DNA from: Pseudomonas sp. BCA17
Lineage (GTDB): Bacteria; Pseudomonadota; Gammaproteobacteria; Pseudomonadales; Pseudomonadaceae
Length of the DNA: 64,000 nucleotides
Direction of reading: 5' to 3'
NCBI RefSeq assembly: GCF_004519405.1
Contig: NZ_SGWI01000004.1
Location: forward strand, 434,001-498,000
The position numbers and the translations under genes are program-made. The notes under the pieces are model-generated. The model had not been told where the DNA came from. It made no database searches and saw nothing but the letters and a program-made list of their open reading frames with translations. This document shows, one piece after another, positions 1 to 8,964 of the stretch (position 1 is the first letter of the stretch; every line of letters begins with the position of its first letter).

Positions 1-489
1 AAGTTTCAGCACAGGCAAATCCTTGCCATCGATTTTCAGCAAGGCCACGTCGGAACGTGGGTCCGTGCCGATCAGCTTGGCTTTCAACTCACTGCGGTCG
101 GCCAGGCGCACGAGGATCTCGTCAGCATCGGCAATCACATGGTTGTTGGTGAGGATGTAGCCATCGGGCGAAATGATGAAACCCGAGCCCAGGGACTGCG
201 CTTCGCGCTGGCCACCGCCACCACCACGTGGAGAACGTTGCTGCGGCATACCGCGCTCGAAGAACTCGCGCAGCATCGGCGGCAGCCCCTCGAGGTCCGG
301 CATCTGCTGGTTCGAGACTTTGCGCTCGGGCAATTTCTGCGTGGTACTGATGTTCACCACGGCAGGCGAGGCCTGCTCCACCAGTTGGGTGAAGTCAGGC
401 AGTTCAGCCGCTTGCGCGGACACAGCCTGACCCAGCACCAGCACCGTGGCGACTATGGACAAGTAAGACTTCAAACGTGGTATCGACAT
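1..489 (-). CDS. mucD: Periplasmic serine protease MucD (DegP/HtrA family), N-terminal part
   Basis: Trypsin-like HtrA protease that degrades misfolded envelope proteins and restrains AlgU signalling. Read on the minus strand from the ATG at 489, the first 163 residues are present and the gene leaves the window at base 1. The N-terminus is a signal peptide (hydrophobic core at about residues 9-20, cleavage near the AQAAE motif). Two members of the catalytic triad are visible: His117 in the NNHV motif and Asp147 in SDVAL; the Ser and the PDZ domains lie outside the window. A glycine-rich linker (about residues 89-94) precedes the protease domain. It is the last gene seen of the algU-mucA-mucB-mucD order. 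Confidence 0.93.
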   Translation of the reverse strand, partial: MSIPRLKSYLSIVATVLVLGQAVSAQAAELPDFTQLVEQASPAVVNISTTQKLPERKVSNQQMPDLEGLPPMLREFFERGMPQQRSPRGGGGGQREAQSLGSGFIISPDGYILTNNHVIADADEILVRLADRSELKAKLIGTDPRSDVALLKIDGKDLPVLKL

Positions 490-558
490 ACAGCTCCCGT
501 TACGACGAGCAGGGTTGAGCGACAGGGTTCAAGAAACGCCGAAAGCTACGACCGGCAT

Positions 559-577
559 TTTTGTTCCGCGAACAAAA
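559..577. repeat. Perfect 8-bp inverted repeat between mucB and mucD
   Basis: TTTTGTTC, 3-base spacer, GAACAAAA. It lies about 70 bases upstream of the mucD start, in the 234-bp gap 490-723 where P. aeruginosa carries mucC. It could be an operator or an RNA hairpin; no regulator is known to me for it, and no convincing AlgU-type promoter was found beside it. Confidence 0.4.
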
Positions 578-723
578 CAAGGCCAGGATCGACAAACTCT
601 GACCTATAAAAAACATGGGGATTTTTTGCAAGTGAAAATACTGATCCGGACATTTCATGTTCTCAACACCCAACCATACAGGGGCTCACAGTGAAAGGTC
701 AGGATGAACATAGGATTAACAAC

Positions 724-1686
724 TCACGGCTGGGTGGCAACCTTTTCACCGCGCACCGACAGCGCAATGCGTTCGGCAGTGCCGATGGGGATTTCGCCGA
801 CAACCGTCACCATCACCTCACCGTCCACCGTGTTCAGGCGCCGCGACACGGCAACCGTAGGCCCCAGCTGAGTGCGGGTTTCGCTCACGTTCGCGCCGTC
901 TGTCGACTCGAGAAACACCGAGAAGCGCGCAAGACCGTCGTCATACATCAAGCTGTCGATCGTGGATTTGGTGTGGGTATCCTGGCGGGCGGTACTGCTG
1001 GTGAGCTGAAAACCAGGCGGTAGCCAATTCAGATGCCATGCCTGACTTGCGGGCACTTCTGGCGCATTGCTTTTAGAGAGGGCGATAGGTGTGCATTCGC
1101 TGCTTGGCTGCAGATCGCGATCAGAAGGTGTCACCGACGTATTCAGGCGAGTGAACTGAAAGCGCTCCAACAACTGCCCCTGATCGTTGAGCAGCAACGA
1201 TTTGAGTGGCAACGCCGTTTCACGATCCAGATGCAGCTCGAAACCATAGCGGTATTGGTCCCGTGGCGTGACCGAGACAATCACCGCATTACGACCGGCC
1301 ACGCGGGATTTACCGATAACCGTCAGTTCGTAAAGTGGAGTGAGTTTTTGTGGATCGAGAGCACGCGCAGCCGAGGCGTCACGCGAATTTCCGAGGCCTG
1401 CGACGAGTGTGCCGCTGACGCATTGAGTATGACCATCTACCCGTACAACTTCCTGAGCAGAACCGTCGAGCTGTAATAACCGCTCACGAACCTGACCATC
1501 CTGGACGCGATGCCAGATGTTATGGGTAGAAAAACTGCCATTACGTTCGTAGACGAACGTACCGTCGAAGCTTTGCTGCTGCTCTGCCCGCCCAAGTCGA
1601 GTCAGCCAGTCTTGAGCTTCATCGGCGTGGGCGGATAGTGCAAACCAGCTGCTGAGCAAAAGCGTAAGGAGCGGTATGGCGCGCAT
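724..1686 (-). CDS. mucB: Periplasmic negative regulator MucB (RseB family)
   Basis: Periplasmic protein that binds the anti-sigma factor MucA, protects it from regulated proteolysis and so keeps AlgU off; RseB proteins sense mislocalised lipids or lipopolysaccharide. It is 320 residues long from the ATG at 1686, the usual size. The start is chosen because it opens directly into a signal peptide (hydrophobic residues 4-19, cleavage after AHA) and leaves a 16-bp gap after mucA; the in-frame upstream extension to 1728 lacks this. The mature part shows the two-domain RseB layout, with a WHR motif early and a C-terminal domain of about 110 residues. It is in one operon with algU and mucA. Confidence 0.95.
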   Translation of the reverse strand: MRAIPLLTLLLSSWFALSAHADEAQDWLTRLGRAEQQQSFDGTFVYERNGSFSTHNIWHRVQDGQVRERLLQLDGSAQEVVRVDGHTQCVSGTLVAGLGNSRDASAARALDPQKLTPLYELTVIGKSRVAGRNAVIVSVTPRDQYRYGFELHLDRETALPLKSLLLNDQGQLLERFQFTRLNTSVTPSDRDLQPSSECTPIALSKSNAPEVPASQAWHLNWLPPGFQLTSSTARQDTHTKSTIDSLMYDDGLARFSVFLESTDGANVSETRTQLGPTVAVSRRLNTVDGEVMVTVVGEIPIGTAERIALSVRGEKVATQP

Positions 1687-1702
1687 AGGGCTCCTCAGCG
1701 GT

Positions 1703-2290
1703 TCAACGGTTTTCCAGGCTTGCAGCACGTGCGTAAGGCAGAGCGCTTTCAGTGCCTTTCAAGGCAGACTCCTGTGCGTGTTGACGCAGGTAGCCTGGAA
1801 GGCGCTGATCCTGCCAGCCGGATTGCCCTTGAAGCACACCGTTGGCCATTGGGCCGGTGGCGTCGGAGCTTTCCTTGTAGCCGGCCAGTACAGCTGGGCC
1901 CTTGACTTGCGGACCTGCCATGACCGGTTGCTGAGCCTGTTGGGCCAGTTCGTTGCCGGCGATCTCGTCCTGGTTGTACAGGCGAACACCCGCCAATACA
2001 GCCACAGTCACCGAGGCAGCCACCGCCAGGCGACCCAGGCTGCGCCATGGTCCCCGAGCAGCTTTTGCCGGAACGGCTTCATCAGCCAGTGCAGCAGAAA
2101 CGGCCGCAGCAATATCCAAACGAGGGATTAATAGATCCTTGTGCATCACCGCCCGAGCGACTTGGTAACGAGACCAGGTATCACGGGTTTCGGCATCATC
2201 AAATGCGTTGAGCACTCGACGAAGTTCCAGTTCATCCGCTTCGTTATCCATCACTGCGGACAGCGATTCCTGCAGGGCATCACGACTCAT
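1703..2290 (-). CDS. mucA: Anti-sigma factor MucA (RseA family)
   Basis: Inner-membrane anti-sigma factor that holds AlgU and is cut by AlgW-type proteases on envelope stress. It is 195 residues long from the ATG at 2290. The N-terminal cytoplasmic AlgU-binding domain begins with the family-typical MSRDALQESLSAVMDNEADE stretch; one membrane segment is seen at about residues 85-103, and the rest is periplasmic and binds MucB. It is downstream of algU with a 32-bp gap. The gene is intact, with no frameshift of the mucoid mucA22 kind. Confidence 0.95.
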   Translation of the reverse strand: MSRDALQESLSAVMDNEADELELRRVLNAFDDAETRDTWSRYQVARAVMHKDLLIPRLDIAAAVSAALADEAVPAKAARGPWRSLGRLAVAASVTVAVLAGVRLYNQDEIAGNELAQQAQQPVMAGPQVKGPAVLAGYKESSDATGPMANGVLQGQSGWQDQRLPGYLRQHAQESALKGTESALPYARAASLENR

Positions 2291-2322
2291 GGCGGTTCCT
2301 CTCTTGGCTGTCGCCGCTGTCT

Positions 2323-2904
2323 TTAGTTTTCCTGCAACAACGGTTGCAAGGCTTTGTCGATGGCTTCCCGGGCCCGGAAAATCCGTGACCTTACAGTCCC
2401 CACCGGACATTGCATGACGCTCGCAATGTCTTCGTAACTCAGACCATCGAATTCACGTAAAGTTAACGCCGTACGCAAATCTTCTGGTAGCTGCTGAATT
2501 GTGCGATGAACGGTGCCCTCGATCTCGTCGCGCAACAGTGCACGCTCCGGCGACTCGAGATCCTTCAGACCATGATCACCATCGTAGAATTCAGCATCTT
2601 CTGAACTTACATCGCTATCAGGTGGGCGGCGGCCGCGAGACACCAGATAGTTCTTCGCCGTGTTAATGGCGATGCGGTACAGCCACGTGTAAAACGCACT
2701 ATCACCGCGGAAATTGCCTAGCGCACGGTATGCCTTGATAAAGGCTTCCTGTGCTACGTCCTGCGCTTCATGGGTGTCGTGCACGAATCGCACGATCAAC
2801 CCGAGAATTTTGTGCTGATATTTCAGCACTAGCAGATCAAACGCACGCCTGTCACCGCGCTGAACGCGCTCGACCAGCTGCTGATCCTCTTCCTGGGTTA
2901 GCAT
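2323..2904 (-). CDS. algU: ECF sigma factor AlgU (RpoE/AlgT)
   Basis: Extracytoplasmic-function sigma factor controlling alginate, osmotic and envelope-stress genes. It is 193 residues long from the ATG at 2904 (start MLTQEEDQQLVERVQ). The sigma-2 region covers about residues 20-90 (DVAQEAFIKAYRAL, then a FYTWLYRIA stretch) and the sigma-4 helix-turn-helix covers about residues 130-185 (LSYEDIASVMQCPVGTVRSR). It heads the algU-mucA-mucB-mucD operon and is divergent from nadB. An AlgU-type promoter lies 60-86 bases upstream, so autoregulation is likely. Confidence 0.97.
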   Translation of the reverse strand: MLTQEEDQQLVERVQRGDRRAFDLLVLKYQHKILGLIVRFVHDTHEAQDVAQEAFIKAYRALGNFRGDSAFYTWLYRIAINTAKNYLVSRGRRPPDSDVSSEDAEFYDGDHGLKDLESPERALLRDEIEGTVHRTIQQLPEDLRTALTLREFDGLSYEDIASVMQCPVGTVRSRIFRAREAIDKALQPLLQEN

Positions 2905-3366
2905 GAACACTCCTCGTTGTACTTGAAGGAGGCTTGCATAACTAAACGACCAGGCTTGCAAACATAGACTCGGGCTTTTCGCAAAAGTTCTCCCCTTTCA
3001 AGCAAGTTTCCGGCGCGCACTGATTTGGCACACACGAAAAACGCAGCACGGGCAACGCCGGCTGCGCGAATAATCTTGTCGTCGGTTTCCTGACGCGTCC
3101 AATGCTCCCGACGGGCCAATAAACTCAACGTTTCCCAGCTTTCGGGCAACCTGCTATTGAGTCGGATCTGCTGCTAAAAGTTCCCATTTCAATAACCGGC
3201 TGCTTTCAGCCGCGTCATACAAGGCAATCTCATATTGCCACGAATGCCCGGCTATTGTGCCGCTCCCCCCCTCTATATACTAGTGGCCCGTGTGACCCTT
3301 TGATTCGCCGATCCAGGCGTCCTGTTCGCGCCAGCCTCTCGGATCGCTTTTTGCGGAATCCTTCCA
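2905..3366. other. Divergent intergenic region algU/nadB (462 bp)
   Basis: This region holds the AlgU-type promoter of algU and, near 3255-3281, a possible sigma-70 promoter for nadB (TTGTGC, 15 bases, TATACT; the spacer is short, so this is weak). An 83-codon open frame on the minus strand (2898-3149) overlaps the algU start and has no ribosome binding site or recognisable family; I do not regard it as a gene. Nothing else was seen. Confidence 0.5.
2964..2990 (-). promoter_or_regulatory. AlgU-dependent promoter of algU
   Basis: On the minus strand GAACTT (2990-2985), a 16-base spacer and TCTAT (2968-2964) match the AlgU/RpoE consensus GAACTT-N16/17-TCTGA, about 60 bases upstream of the algU ATG. 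This is the expected autoregulatory promoter. Confidence 0.8.
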
Positions 3367-4983
3367 ATGAGCCAACAATTTCAACACGATGTCCTGGTGA
3401 TCGGCAGCGGCGCGGCCGGTTTAAGTCTTGCGCTGACCCTGCCCAGCCATTTGCGCATTGCAGTACTGAGCAAGGGCGACCTGGCCAACGGCTCGACCTT
3501 CTGGGCCCAAGGCGGTGTCGCGGCCGTGCTGGACGACACCGACACGGTTCAATCCCACGTCGAAGACACCCTCAACGCCGGCGGCGGCCTGTGCCATGAA
3601 GAGGCGGTGCGCTTTACCGTCGAACATAGCCGTGAAGCCATTCAATGGTTGATCGACCAAGGCGTACCGTTCACGCGTGACGAGCAGGCGGGCAACGATG
3701 ATGGCGGATTCGAGTTCCACCTGACCCGGGAAGGCGGCCACAGCCACCGACGCATCATCCATGCCGCCGATGCCACCGGTGCAGCGATCTTCAAGACATT
3801 GCTCGACCAGGCGCGCCAACGCCCCAACATCGAACTGTTGGAGCAACGCGTCGCCGTAGACCTGATCACCGAAAAGCGCCTGGGCCTGGAAGGCGAACGT
3901 TGCCTTGGCGCCTATGTGCTCAACCGCGCCAGCGGCGAGGTCGACACCTACGGCGCACGCTTCACCGTCCTCGCGTCCGGCGGTGCAGCCAAGGTTTACC
4001 TCTATACCAGTAACCCTGACGGTGCCTGCGGTGACGGCATTGCCATGGCCTGGCGCTCCGGCTGTCGCGTGGCCAACCTGGAGTTCAACCAGTTCCACCC
4101 CACTTGCCTGTACCACCCCCAGGCCAAGAGCTTCCTGATCACCGAAGCCCTGCGCGGTGAAGGCGCGCACCTTAAACTGCCAAATGGCGAGCGCTTCATG
4201 CAGCGCTTCGACCCGCGCGCCGAACTGGCCCCACGGGATATCGTCGCCCGCGCGATCGACCATGAAATGAAGCGCCTGGGCATCGACTGCGTCTACCTGG
4301 ACATCAGCCACAAGCCCGAAGCCTTCATCAAGGCCCACTTCCCGACGGTCTACGAACGCTGCCTGACCTTCAATATCGACATCACCCAAGGCCCGATCCC
4401 GGTGGTGCCGGCGGCGCACTATACGTGTGGTGGCGTAATGGTCGACCAGCATGGCCGCACCGATGTGCCGGGCCTGTATGCGATTGGCGAAACCAGCTTC
4501 ACCGGCCTGCACGGTGCCAACCGCATGGCCAGCAATTCGCTGCTTGAATGCTTCGTCTACGCGCGCTCGGCGGCCGCCGACATACTGGAGCAGTTGCCAC
4601 GTATCGCGGTGCCCGCCGCCCTGCCCCGCTGGGACGCCAGCCAGGTCACCGACTCGGACGAGGATGTGATCATCGCCCACAACTGGGATGAGTTGCGGCG
4701 TTTCATGTGGGACTACGTGGGAATCGTGCGCACCAATAAACGCCTGCAACGGGCACAACACCGGGTGCGGCTGTTGCTGGATGAGATCGACGAGTTCTAC
4801 AGCAACTACAAGGTCAGCCGCGACCTGATCGAATTGCGCAACCTGGCCCAAGTGGCGGAACTGATGATCCGCTCCGCCATGGAGCGCAAGGAAAGCCGGG
4901 GCCTGCACTACACGCTTGACTACCCGCAGATGCTGCCCGAAGCCCGCGACACTATCCTGGTGCCAACCACCTACGGCGGCTGA
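3367..4983 (+). CDS. nadB: L-aspartate oxidase
   Basis: Flavoprotein that oxidises L-aspartate to iminoaspartate, the first step of de novo NAD synthesis (with NadA). It is 538 residues long, the usual length. The FAD-binding Rossmann motif GSGAAG is at residues 13-18; the succinate-dehydrogenase/fumarate-reductase-type active-site stretch with FHPTCLYHP follows near residue 245, and the C-terminal helical domain starts near residue 430. The conserved GETSFTGLHGANRMASNSLLE segment typical of NadB is present. Its last 32 bp overlap the convergent ygfX gene. Confidence 0.97.
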   Translation: MSQQFQHDVLVIGSGAAGLSLALTLPSHLRIAVLSKGDLANGSTFWAQGGVAAVLDDTDTVQSHVEDTLNAGGGLCHEEAVRFTVEHSREAIQWLIDQGVPFTRDEQAGNDDGGFEFHLTREGGHSHRRIIHAADATGAAIFKTLLDQARQRPNIELLEQRVAVDLITEKRLGLEGERCLGAYVLNRASGEVDTYGARFTVLASGGAAKVYLYTSNPDGACGDGIAMAWRSGCRVANLEFNQFHPTCLYHPQAKSFLITEALRGEGAHLKLPNGERFMQRFDPRAELAPRDIVARAIDHEMKRLGIDCVYLDISHKPEAFIKAHFPTVYERCLTFNIDITQGPIPVVPAAHYTCGGVMVDQHGRTDVPGLYAIGETSFTGLHGANRMASNSLLECFVYARSAAADILEQLPRIAVPAALPRWDASQVTDSDEDVIIAHNWDELRRFMWDYVGIVRTNKRLQRAQHRVRLLLDEIDEFYSNYKVSRDLIELRNLAQVAELMIRSAMERKESRGLHYTLDYPQMLPEARDTILVPTTYGG

Positions 4984-5398
4984 ACTTGAGGCGCACCCGC
5001 AGGCGCCGATGCACATCGGCGCCCTGCGAGTCCCTCGGCACACAGAGTGAACGCACGCGCCACTCACCCGGCACGCGGTAACGCAGCACTACGACCAACG
5101 GCAATGCCAGGCTGTCGGGCCGCAGTTGCACGCCGTGCCAGCCGCGCTCATCACTGAACAGGTGCCAGCCGTCTTCGTCACGACGCAGACCGCGCACCGA
5201 CGAACGGTGAGTCAACAGAATGTGTCGCGGTAATACCCAGGCGGCGTGAGCCAGGCACAACAGCATGCCAAGGCTTGAATAAGGCAGATCGAGAAACGGC
5301 CAACTACCCAGCGCGAACAACTGGGCAAGAAGATACGCCGCCAGCAGCAGCCGAGAGGGCCGCCAGCGGCATTCGAAGCGACTATTTGGGCTGGACAC
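4952..5398 (-). CDS. YgfX (CptA) family membrane protein
   Basis: Small inner-membrane protein of 148 residues with two hydrophobic segments (about 16-33 and 41-58) and a cytoplasmic C-terminal part rich in Arg. It overlaps the 3' end of sdhE by 17 bp, the arrangement seen for YgfX with SdhE/CptB across proteobacteria. In E. coli YgfX has been linked to cell-division proteins as a toxin-like partner; whether that applies here is unknown. Its 3' end overlaps the end of nadB by 32 bp on the other strand. Confidence 0.75.
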   Translation of the reverse strand: MSSPNSRFECRWRPSRLLLAAYLLAQLFALGSWPFLDLPYSSLGMLLCLAHAAWVLPRHILLTHRSSVRGLRRDEDGWHLFSDERGWHGVQLRPDSLALPLVVVLRYRVPGEWRVRSLCVPRDSQGADVHRRLRVRLKFSRRRWLAPG

Positions 5399-5636
5399 GA
5401 TCCAGGATCATCCGAACCATGCGCTGCAGCTCCGGGTCTTGCGACTCGTTGCGCTCCATGAACCAGCCGAACATGTCCTGGTCTTCGCACGTCAACAGCC
5501 TGACGTAGAGGTCACGATCCACCTGGTTGAGCGTCGCGTATACCTCTTTGGTAAACGGCACCAACAACACATCCAGCTCCAGCATGCCGCGGCGGCTGTG
5601 CCAGTAGAGGCGATTGATTTCTACATCTTCGACCAT
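5382..5636 (-). CDS. sdhE: FAD assembly factor SdhE (CptB)
   Basis: Small soluble protein (84 residues) that helps attach FAD to succinate dehydrogenase. The ATG at 5636 is chosen because the family starts near the INRLYWHSRRGMLELD motif, which carries the conserved RRGM-E core; longer in-frame extension to 5723 is not supported. It is followed by the overlapping ygfX gene. It is divergent from ygfZ, which also serves a flavin/Fe-S-linked maturation role. Confidence 0.9.
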   Translation of the reverse strand: MVEDVEINRLYWHSRRGMLELDVLLVPFTKEVYATLNQVDRDLYVRLLTCEDQDMFGWFMERNESQDPELQRMVRMILDRVQPK

Positions 5637-5776
5637 GGAGCGCTCCTCAAATAGGCGGCAAGTATACAGGCCCGACGGCAGTGGAACAGTCGGCTTTGGT
5701 CGCCTCTTATGGAAACTATCCATTTGCCGGGCGCCCCTCTATGATGCACCCATGACTTTTTGACCTGCGATGACCC

Positions 5777-6718
5777 ATGGCTGACTCTGCTTTTTTCTGC
5801 CCCCTGTCCCACGAAGGCGTACTCGCCGTCCGCGGCGCCGACGCTGCCAAGTTCCTGCAAGGGCAACTGACCTGCAATCTCAATTACCTGAGTGACACTC
5901 AAGCAAGCCTCGGCGCGCGCTGCACGCAGAAAGGGCGTATGCAGTCGAGCTTTCGCATCCTGTTGCAAGGCGACGGCGTGCTTCTGGCAATGGCCACCGA
6001 ATTGCTCGAACCGCAACTGGCTGACCTGAAAAAGTACGCGGTGTTCTCCAAATCCAAACTCACTGACGAAAGTGCCGCGTGGGCACGCTTTGGTCTGACG
6101 GATGCGGACCACGCCCTGGCCAGCCTCGGCCTTCCATTGCCTGCCGAAACCGACAGCGTCGTGCGTACCGATTCGCTGATCGCCATTCGTGTCTCCCCCC
6201 ACCGCGCCGAACTCTGGGTACCCGCAGACCAGGCCGAAGCCATACAGGCCCAATTGAGTACACAGCTGAAAGAAGCCGGCCTGAATGAATGGCTGCTCGG
6301 CCAGATCCGTGCAGGCATTGGCCAGGTCATGCCACAAACCCGCGAGCTGTTCATTCCGCAAATGCTCAACCTGCAAGCCGTAGGCGGCGTCAGCTTCAAG
6401 AAAGGCTGCTACACCGGCCAGGAAATCGTCGCGCGCATGCAGTACCTGGGCAAGCTCAAACGACGCCTGTATCGCCTGAGTCTCAATGCGGCCGAACTGC
6501 CCGAGCCTGGCACCCCCCTGTTCTCTCCCAACCACAACAGTTCGATCGGCGAAGTCGTGATCGCGGCAAAAGCTGACCAGGGCGTTGAACTTCTGGCCGT
6601 GTTGCAAGCCGAAGCTGCCGACGGCGGCGATATCCGCTCAGGCACCCTGGAAGGCCCCGTCCTGCAACTGCTCGACCTGCCCTACCTATTGGATCGCGAT
6701 AAAGAGATCCAGCGTTAA
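5777..6718 (+). CDS. ygfZ: Folate-binding protein YgfZ
   Basis: Tetrahydrofolate-binding protein of the aminomethyltransferase (GcvT) fold needed for repair or assembly of some Fe-S enzymes and tRNA modification. It is 313 residues long. The signature K-G-C-Y-T-G-Q-E is present near residues 213-220, with the essential Cys. It has its own divergent promoter region (5637-5776) shared with sdhE and is followed by an HDOD gene 35 bp downstream. Confidence 0.93.
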   Translation: MADSAFFCPLSHEGVLAVRGADAAKFLQGQLTCNLNYLSDTQASLGARCTQKGRMQSSFRILLQGDGVLLAMATELLEPQLADLKKYAVFSKSKLTDESAAWARFGLTDADHALASLGLPLPAETDSVVRTDSLIAIRVSPHRAELWVPADQAEAIQAQLSTQLKEAGLNEWLLGQIRAGIGQVMPQTRELFIPQMLNLQAVGGVSFKKGCYTGQEIVARMQYLGKLKRRLYRLSLNAAELPEPGTPLFSPNHNSSIGEVVIAAKADQGVELLAVLQAEAADGGDIRSGTLEGPVLQLLDLPYLLDRDKEIQR

Positions 6719-6753
6719 TCGCCGTACCTTTTGCAGCACCCTAGAGAGCATGA

Positions 6754-7575
6754 ATGAACAAGCTGGCGGAAAAAGTTCAACAGGCTTTGGTAAAGGCCAT
6801 CGACAACGATGACCTGGTTCTGCCGACATTACCGGAAGTGGCCCTGAAGATTCGCCAAGCCGCCGAAGACCCGGATATCAGCATCAGCCACTTGAGCAAA
6901 GTGATCGGTCGCGATACCGCCCTGTCGGCGCGGCTGATCAAAGTGGTCAACAGCCCCCTGTTGCGCGCAACCCAGGAAGTCACCGACCTGCATACCGCCA
7001 TCACCCGGCTGGGCACCAACTACAGCAGCAACCTGGCCATCGGCCTGGTGATGGAGCAGATCTTTCACGCCCGCTCCGAAGTGGTCGAACTGAAAATGCG
7101 CGAAGTCTGGCGACGCAGCCTGGAAGTGGCAGGCGTCAGCTATACCTTGTGCCGCAGCCACAGCCAGCTGAAGCCGGACCAGGCCGCCCTCGGCGGGCTG
7201 GTGCATCAGATCGGCGTGCTGCCGATCCTCACCTATGCCGAAGACCACTACGAGCTGCTCGCGGACCCGGTCAGCCTTAATCATGTAATCGACAGCATTC
7301 ACCCCGTGCTCGGGGACAAACTGCTGCGCGTCTGGGAGTTCCCGGAAATGCTGGCCAGCCTGCCGGGGCAATACCTGGACCTGGAGCGCGACTCGCCGAA
7401 GCTGGACTACATCGACCTGGTGCAAGTCGCCGCCCTGTATTGTCATCGAGGCACCGACCACCCGCTGGCTGACGTACCGGTATCGACATTGCCGGCCATG
7501 AAGAAGCTACGCGTGGATCCCTACAGCGATGCCCTGCGTGCAGAGCTGGATGAAGCGCGCTCGATGTTTTACTGA
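6754..7575 (+). CDS. HDOD-domain protein
   Basis: Single-domain HDOD protein of 273 residues, a metal-dependent-hydrolase-like fold used in signalling; no HD phosphohydrolase catalytic set is obvious, as is usual for HDOD. Typical features are the LPTLPEVALKIRQ start and the DTALSARLIKVVNSP helix pair (about residues 50-70). No second domain (GGDEF, EAL or receiver) is fused to it. It lies directly after ygfZ and ends one base before the convergent tctE gene. In P. aeruginosa a gene in the same position lies between the ygfZ homologue and tctE. Confidence 0.88.
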   Translation: MNKLAEKVQQALVKAIDNDDLVLPTLPEVALKIRQAAEDPDISISHLSKVIGRDTALSARLIKVVNSPLLRATQEVTDLHTAITRLGTNYSSNLAIGLVMEQIFHARSEVVELKMREVWRRSLEVAGVSYTLCRSHSQLKPDQAALGGLVHQIGVLPILTYAEDHYELLADPVSLNHVIDSIHPVLGDKLLRVWEFPEMLASLPGQYLDLERDSPKLDYIDLVQVAALYCHRGTDHPLADVPVSTLPAMKKLRVDPYSDALRAELDEARSMFY

Positions 7576-8964
7576 TCACCCCGCGATAAAACTCACCCGC
7601 ACTTTCAACCCCGCTGATTCACCGTCGTGCAAACTGATCTGCGCCAGATGCGCCCGGCAGATCTCCCCAACAATCGCCAACCCCAGCCCTGAACCCACGC
7701 CCTGCTGGCTACGGCGATAAAAGCGCTCGAAAACCCGGTCCCGCTCATCGAGCGGGATACCTGGCCCGTCATCCTCGACCTCAAGCACCGCCGGGGCCGT
7801 GACCCGCAGAATCACGTTGCCGCCGGGTGGGGTGTGGGCGAGTGCGTTGTCCACCAGGTTACTCAGCAGCTCGTTCAACAATGTAGGCTCGCCGCGCAGC
7901 CACACCGGCTCATCGGCTTCCAGCGCCAGGGCGACGCCCCGCGCATGCGCCAACGGCGCCATGGCCATGCCCAGTTCCCGCGCCAACTGGCTAAGGTCGA
8001 GTAACTGCGCGCCCCCCTCGGCAATTGCCCGGGCACCGTTTTCAATACGCGCCAGGGACAACAATTGGTTGGCCAAGTGAGTCAGGCGGTCGGTGCCTTG
8101 GGCGGCGGTCTCCAGGGTGCTGCGCCAGGTGCCGGGGTCTTCGGCACGCAGGCCCAATTCCAGTCGGGCCTTCAGTGCGGCCAACGGCGTACGCAACTCG
8201 TGTGAAGCGTCAGCAATGAACTGCGCCTGGCGCTCGAACTGACCGCGCAGACGTTCAGTGAAGTGGTTGATCGAACGCACCAGTGGGCCGAACTCATGCT
8301 GCACCTCCACCAGCGGCAGCGGCCGCAAGTCGTCGGGCTGACGCTCCTCCACCGCCGTGCGCAGACGCTCCAGCGGGCGCAGCGCCGCGCTCACCGCAAA
8401 CCACACCAGCAGCAACGCGCCGATAGCCAGCATGCCCAAGCGCAGTAAAGTATCGGCCATCAGGCTGCGCGCCATGGCGACGCGGGCTTCCTCCGTCTCG
8501 GCGACGCGGATTTCCGCCATGCCGTTCATATTCGGTTCCGACACCGCCTTGAGCAGGCTCACCACCCGCACCGGCTGGCCCTGGTACTTTGCATCGTAGA
8601 AGCGCGCCAAGGCGGGGTAATCATCGGTGCGCGGCGTGCCGGGCGGTGGGCCGGGAAGGTGTTCGTAGCCGGAGATCAGCTTCTGATCAATGTCGTTGAC
8701 CTGATAATAAATACGCCCGGCACTGTCGTAGGCAAAGGTATCCAAAGCCACATACGGCACATTGGCGCTGAGCGTGCCATCGACCTGGGTCAACCCGGCG
8801 GCGATCGTCCGCGCCGAGGCCAGCAGCGTGCGGTCATACGCGGTGTCGGCGGCTTCGCGCCCATTCCAGTAGGCACTCAGGCCACTGGCGAGCATCAATA
8901 CCACCAAGAGCAACGCCAGGTTCCACAGCAACCGCCAACGCAGGCTGCTGGGCTTATGCATCAC
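7576..8964 (-). CDS. tctE: Sensor histidine kinase TctE
   Basis: Membrane sensor kinase of 462 residues for tricarboxylates. Membrane segments lie at about residues 12-31 and 175-195, flanking a periplasmic sensor of about 140 residues; a HAMP linker follows, then the HisKA box with His255 (ASHELRTPLA) and an ATPase domain (NLVDNALAHTP, DDGPGIP, GSGLGLAIV). Its start overlaps tctD by 11 bp, so the two are co-translated. The neighbouring porin and TctCBA genes fit its role as their regulator. Confidence 0.92.
   Translation of the reverse strand: MMHKPSSLRWRLLWNLALLLVVLMLASGLSAYWNGREAADTAYDRTLLASARTIAAGLTQVDGTLSANVPYVALDTFAYDSAGRIYYQVNDIDQKLISGYEHLPGPPPGTPRTDDYPALARFYDAKYQGQPVRVVSLLKAVSEPNMNGMAEIRVAETEEARVAMARSLMADTLLRLGMLAIGALLLVWFAVSAALRPLERLRTAVEERQPDDLRPLPLVEVQHEFGPLVRSINHFTERLRGQFERQAQFIADASHELRTPLAALKARLELGLRAEDPGTWRSTLETAAQGTDRLTHLANQLLSLARIENGARAIAEGGAQLLDLSQLARELGMAMAPLAHARGVALALEADEPVWLRGEPTLLNELLSNLVDNALAHTPPGGNVILRVTAPAVLEVEDDGPGIPLDERDRVFERFYRRSQQGVGSGLGLAIVGEICRAHLAQISLHDGESAGLKVRVSFIAG

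Noticed and set aside
2898..3149. An 83-codon minus-strand frame overlapping the algU start
   Set aside because: It covers the AlgU promoter region, has no ribosome binding site and no recognisable family.
3421..5067. A 548-codon minus-strand frame opposite nadB
   Set aside because: Shadow of nadB, as shown by the Rossmann and FRD motifs of NadB on the plus strand.
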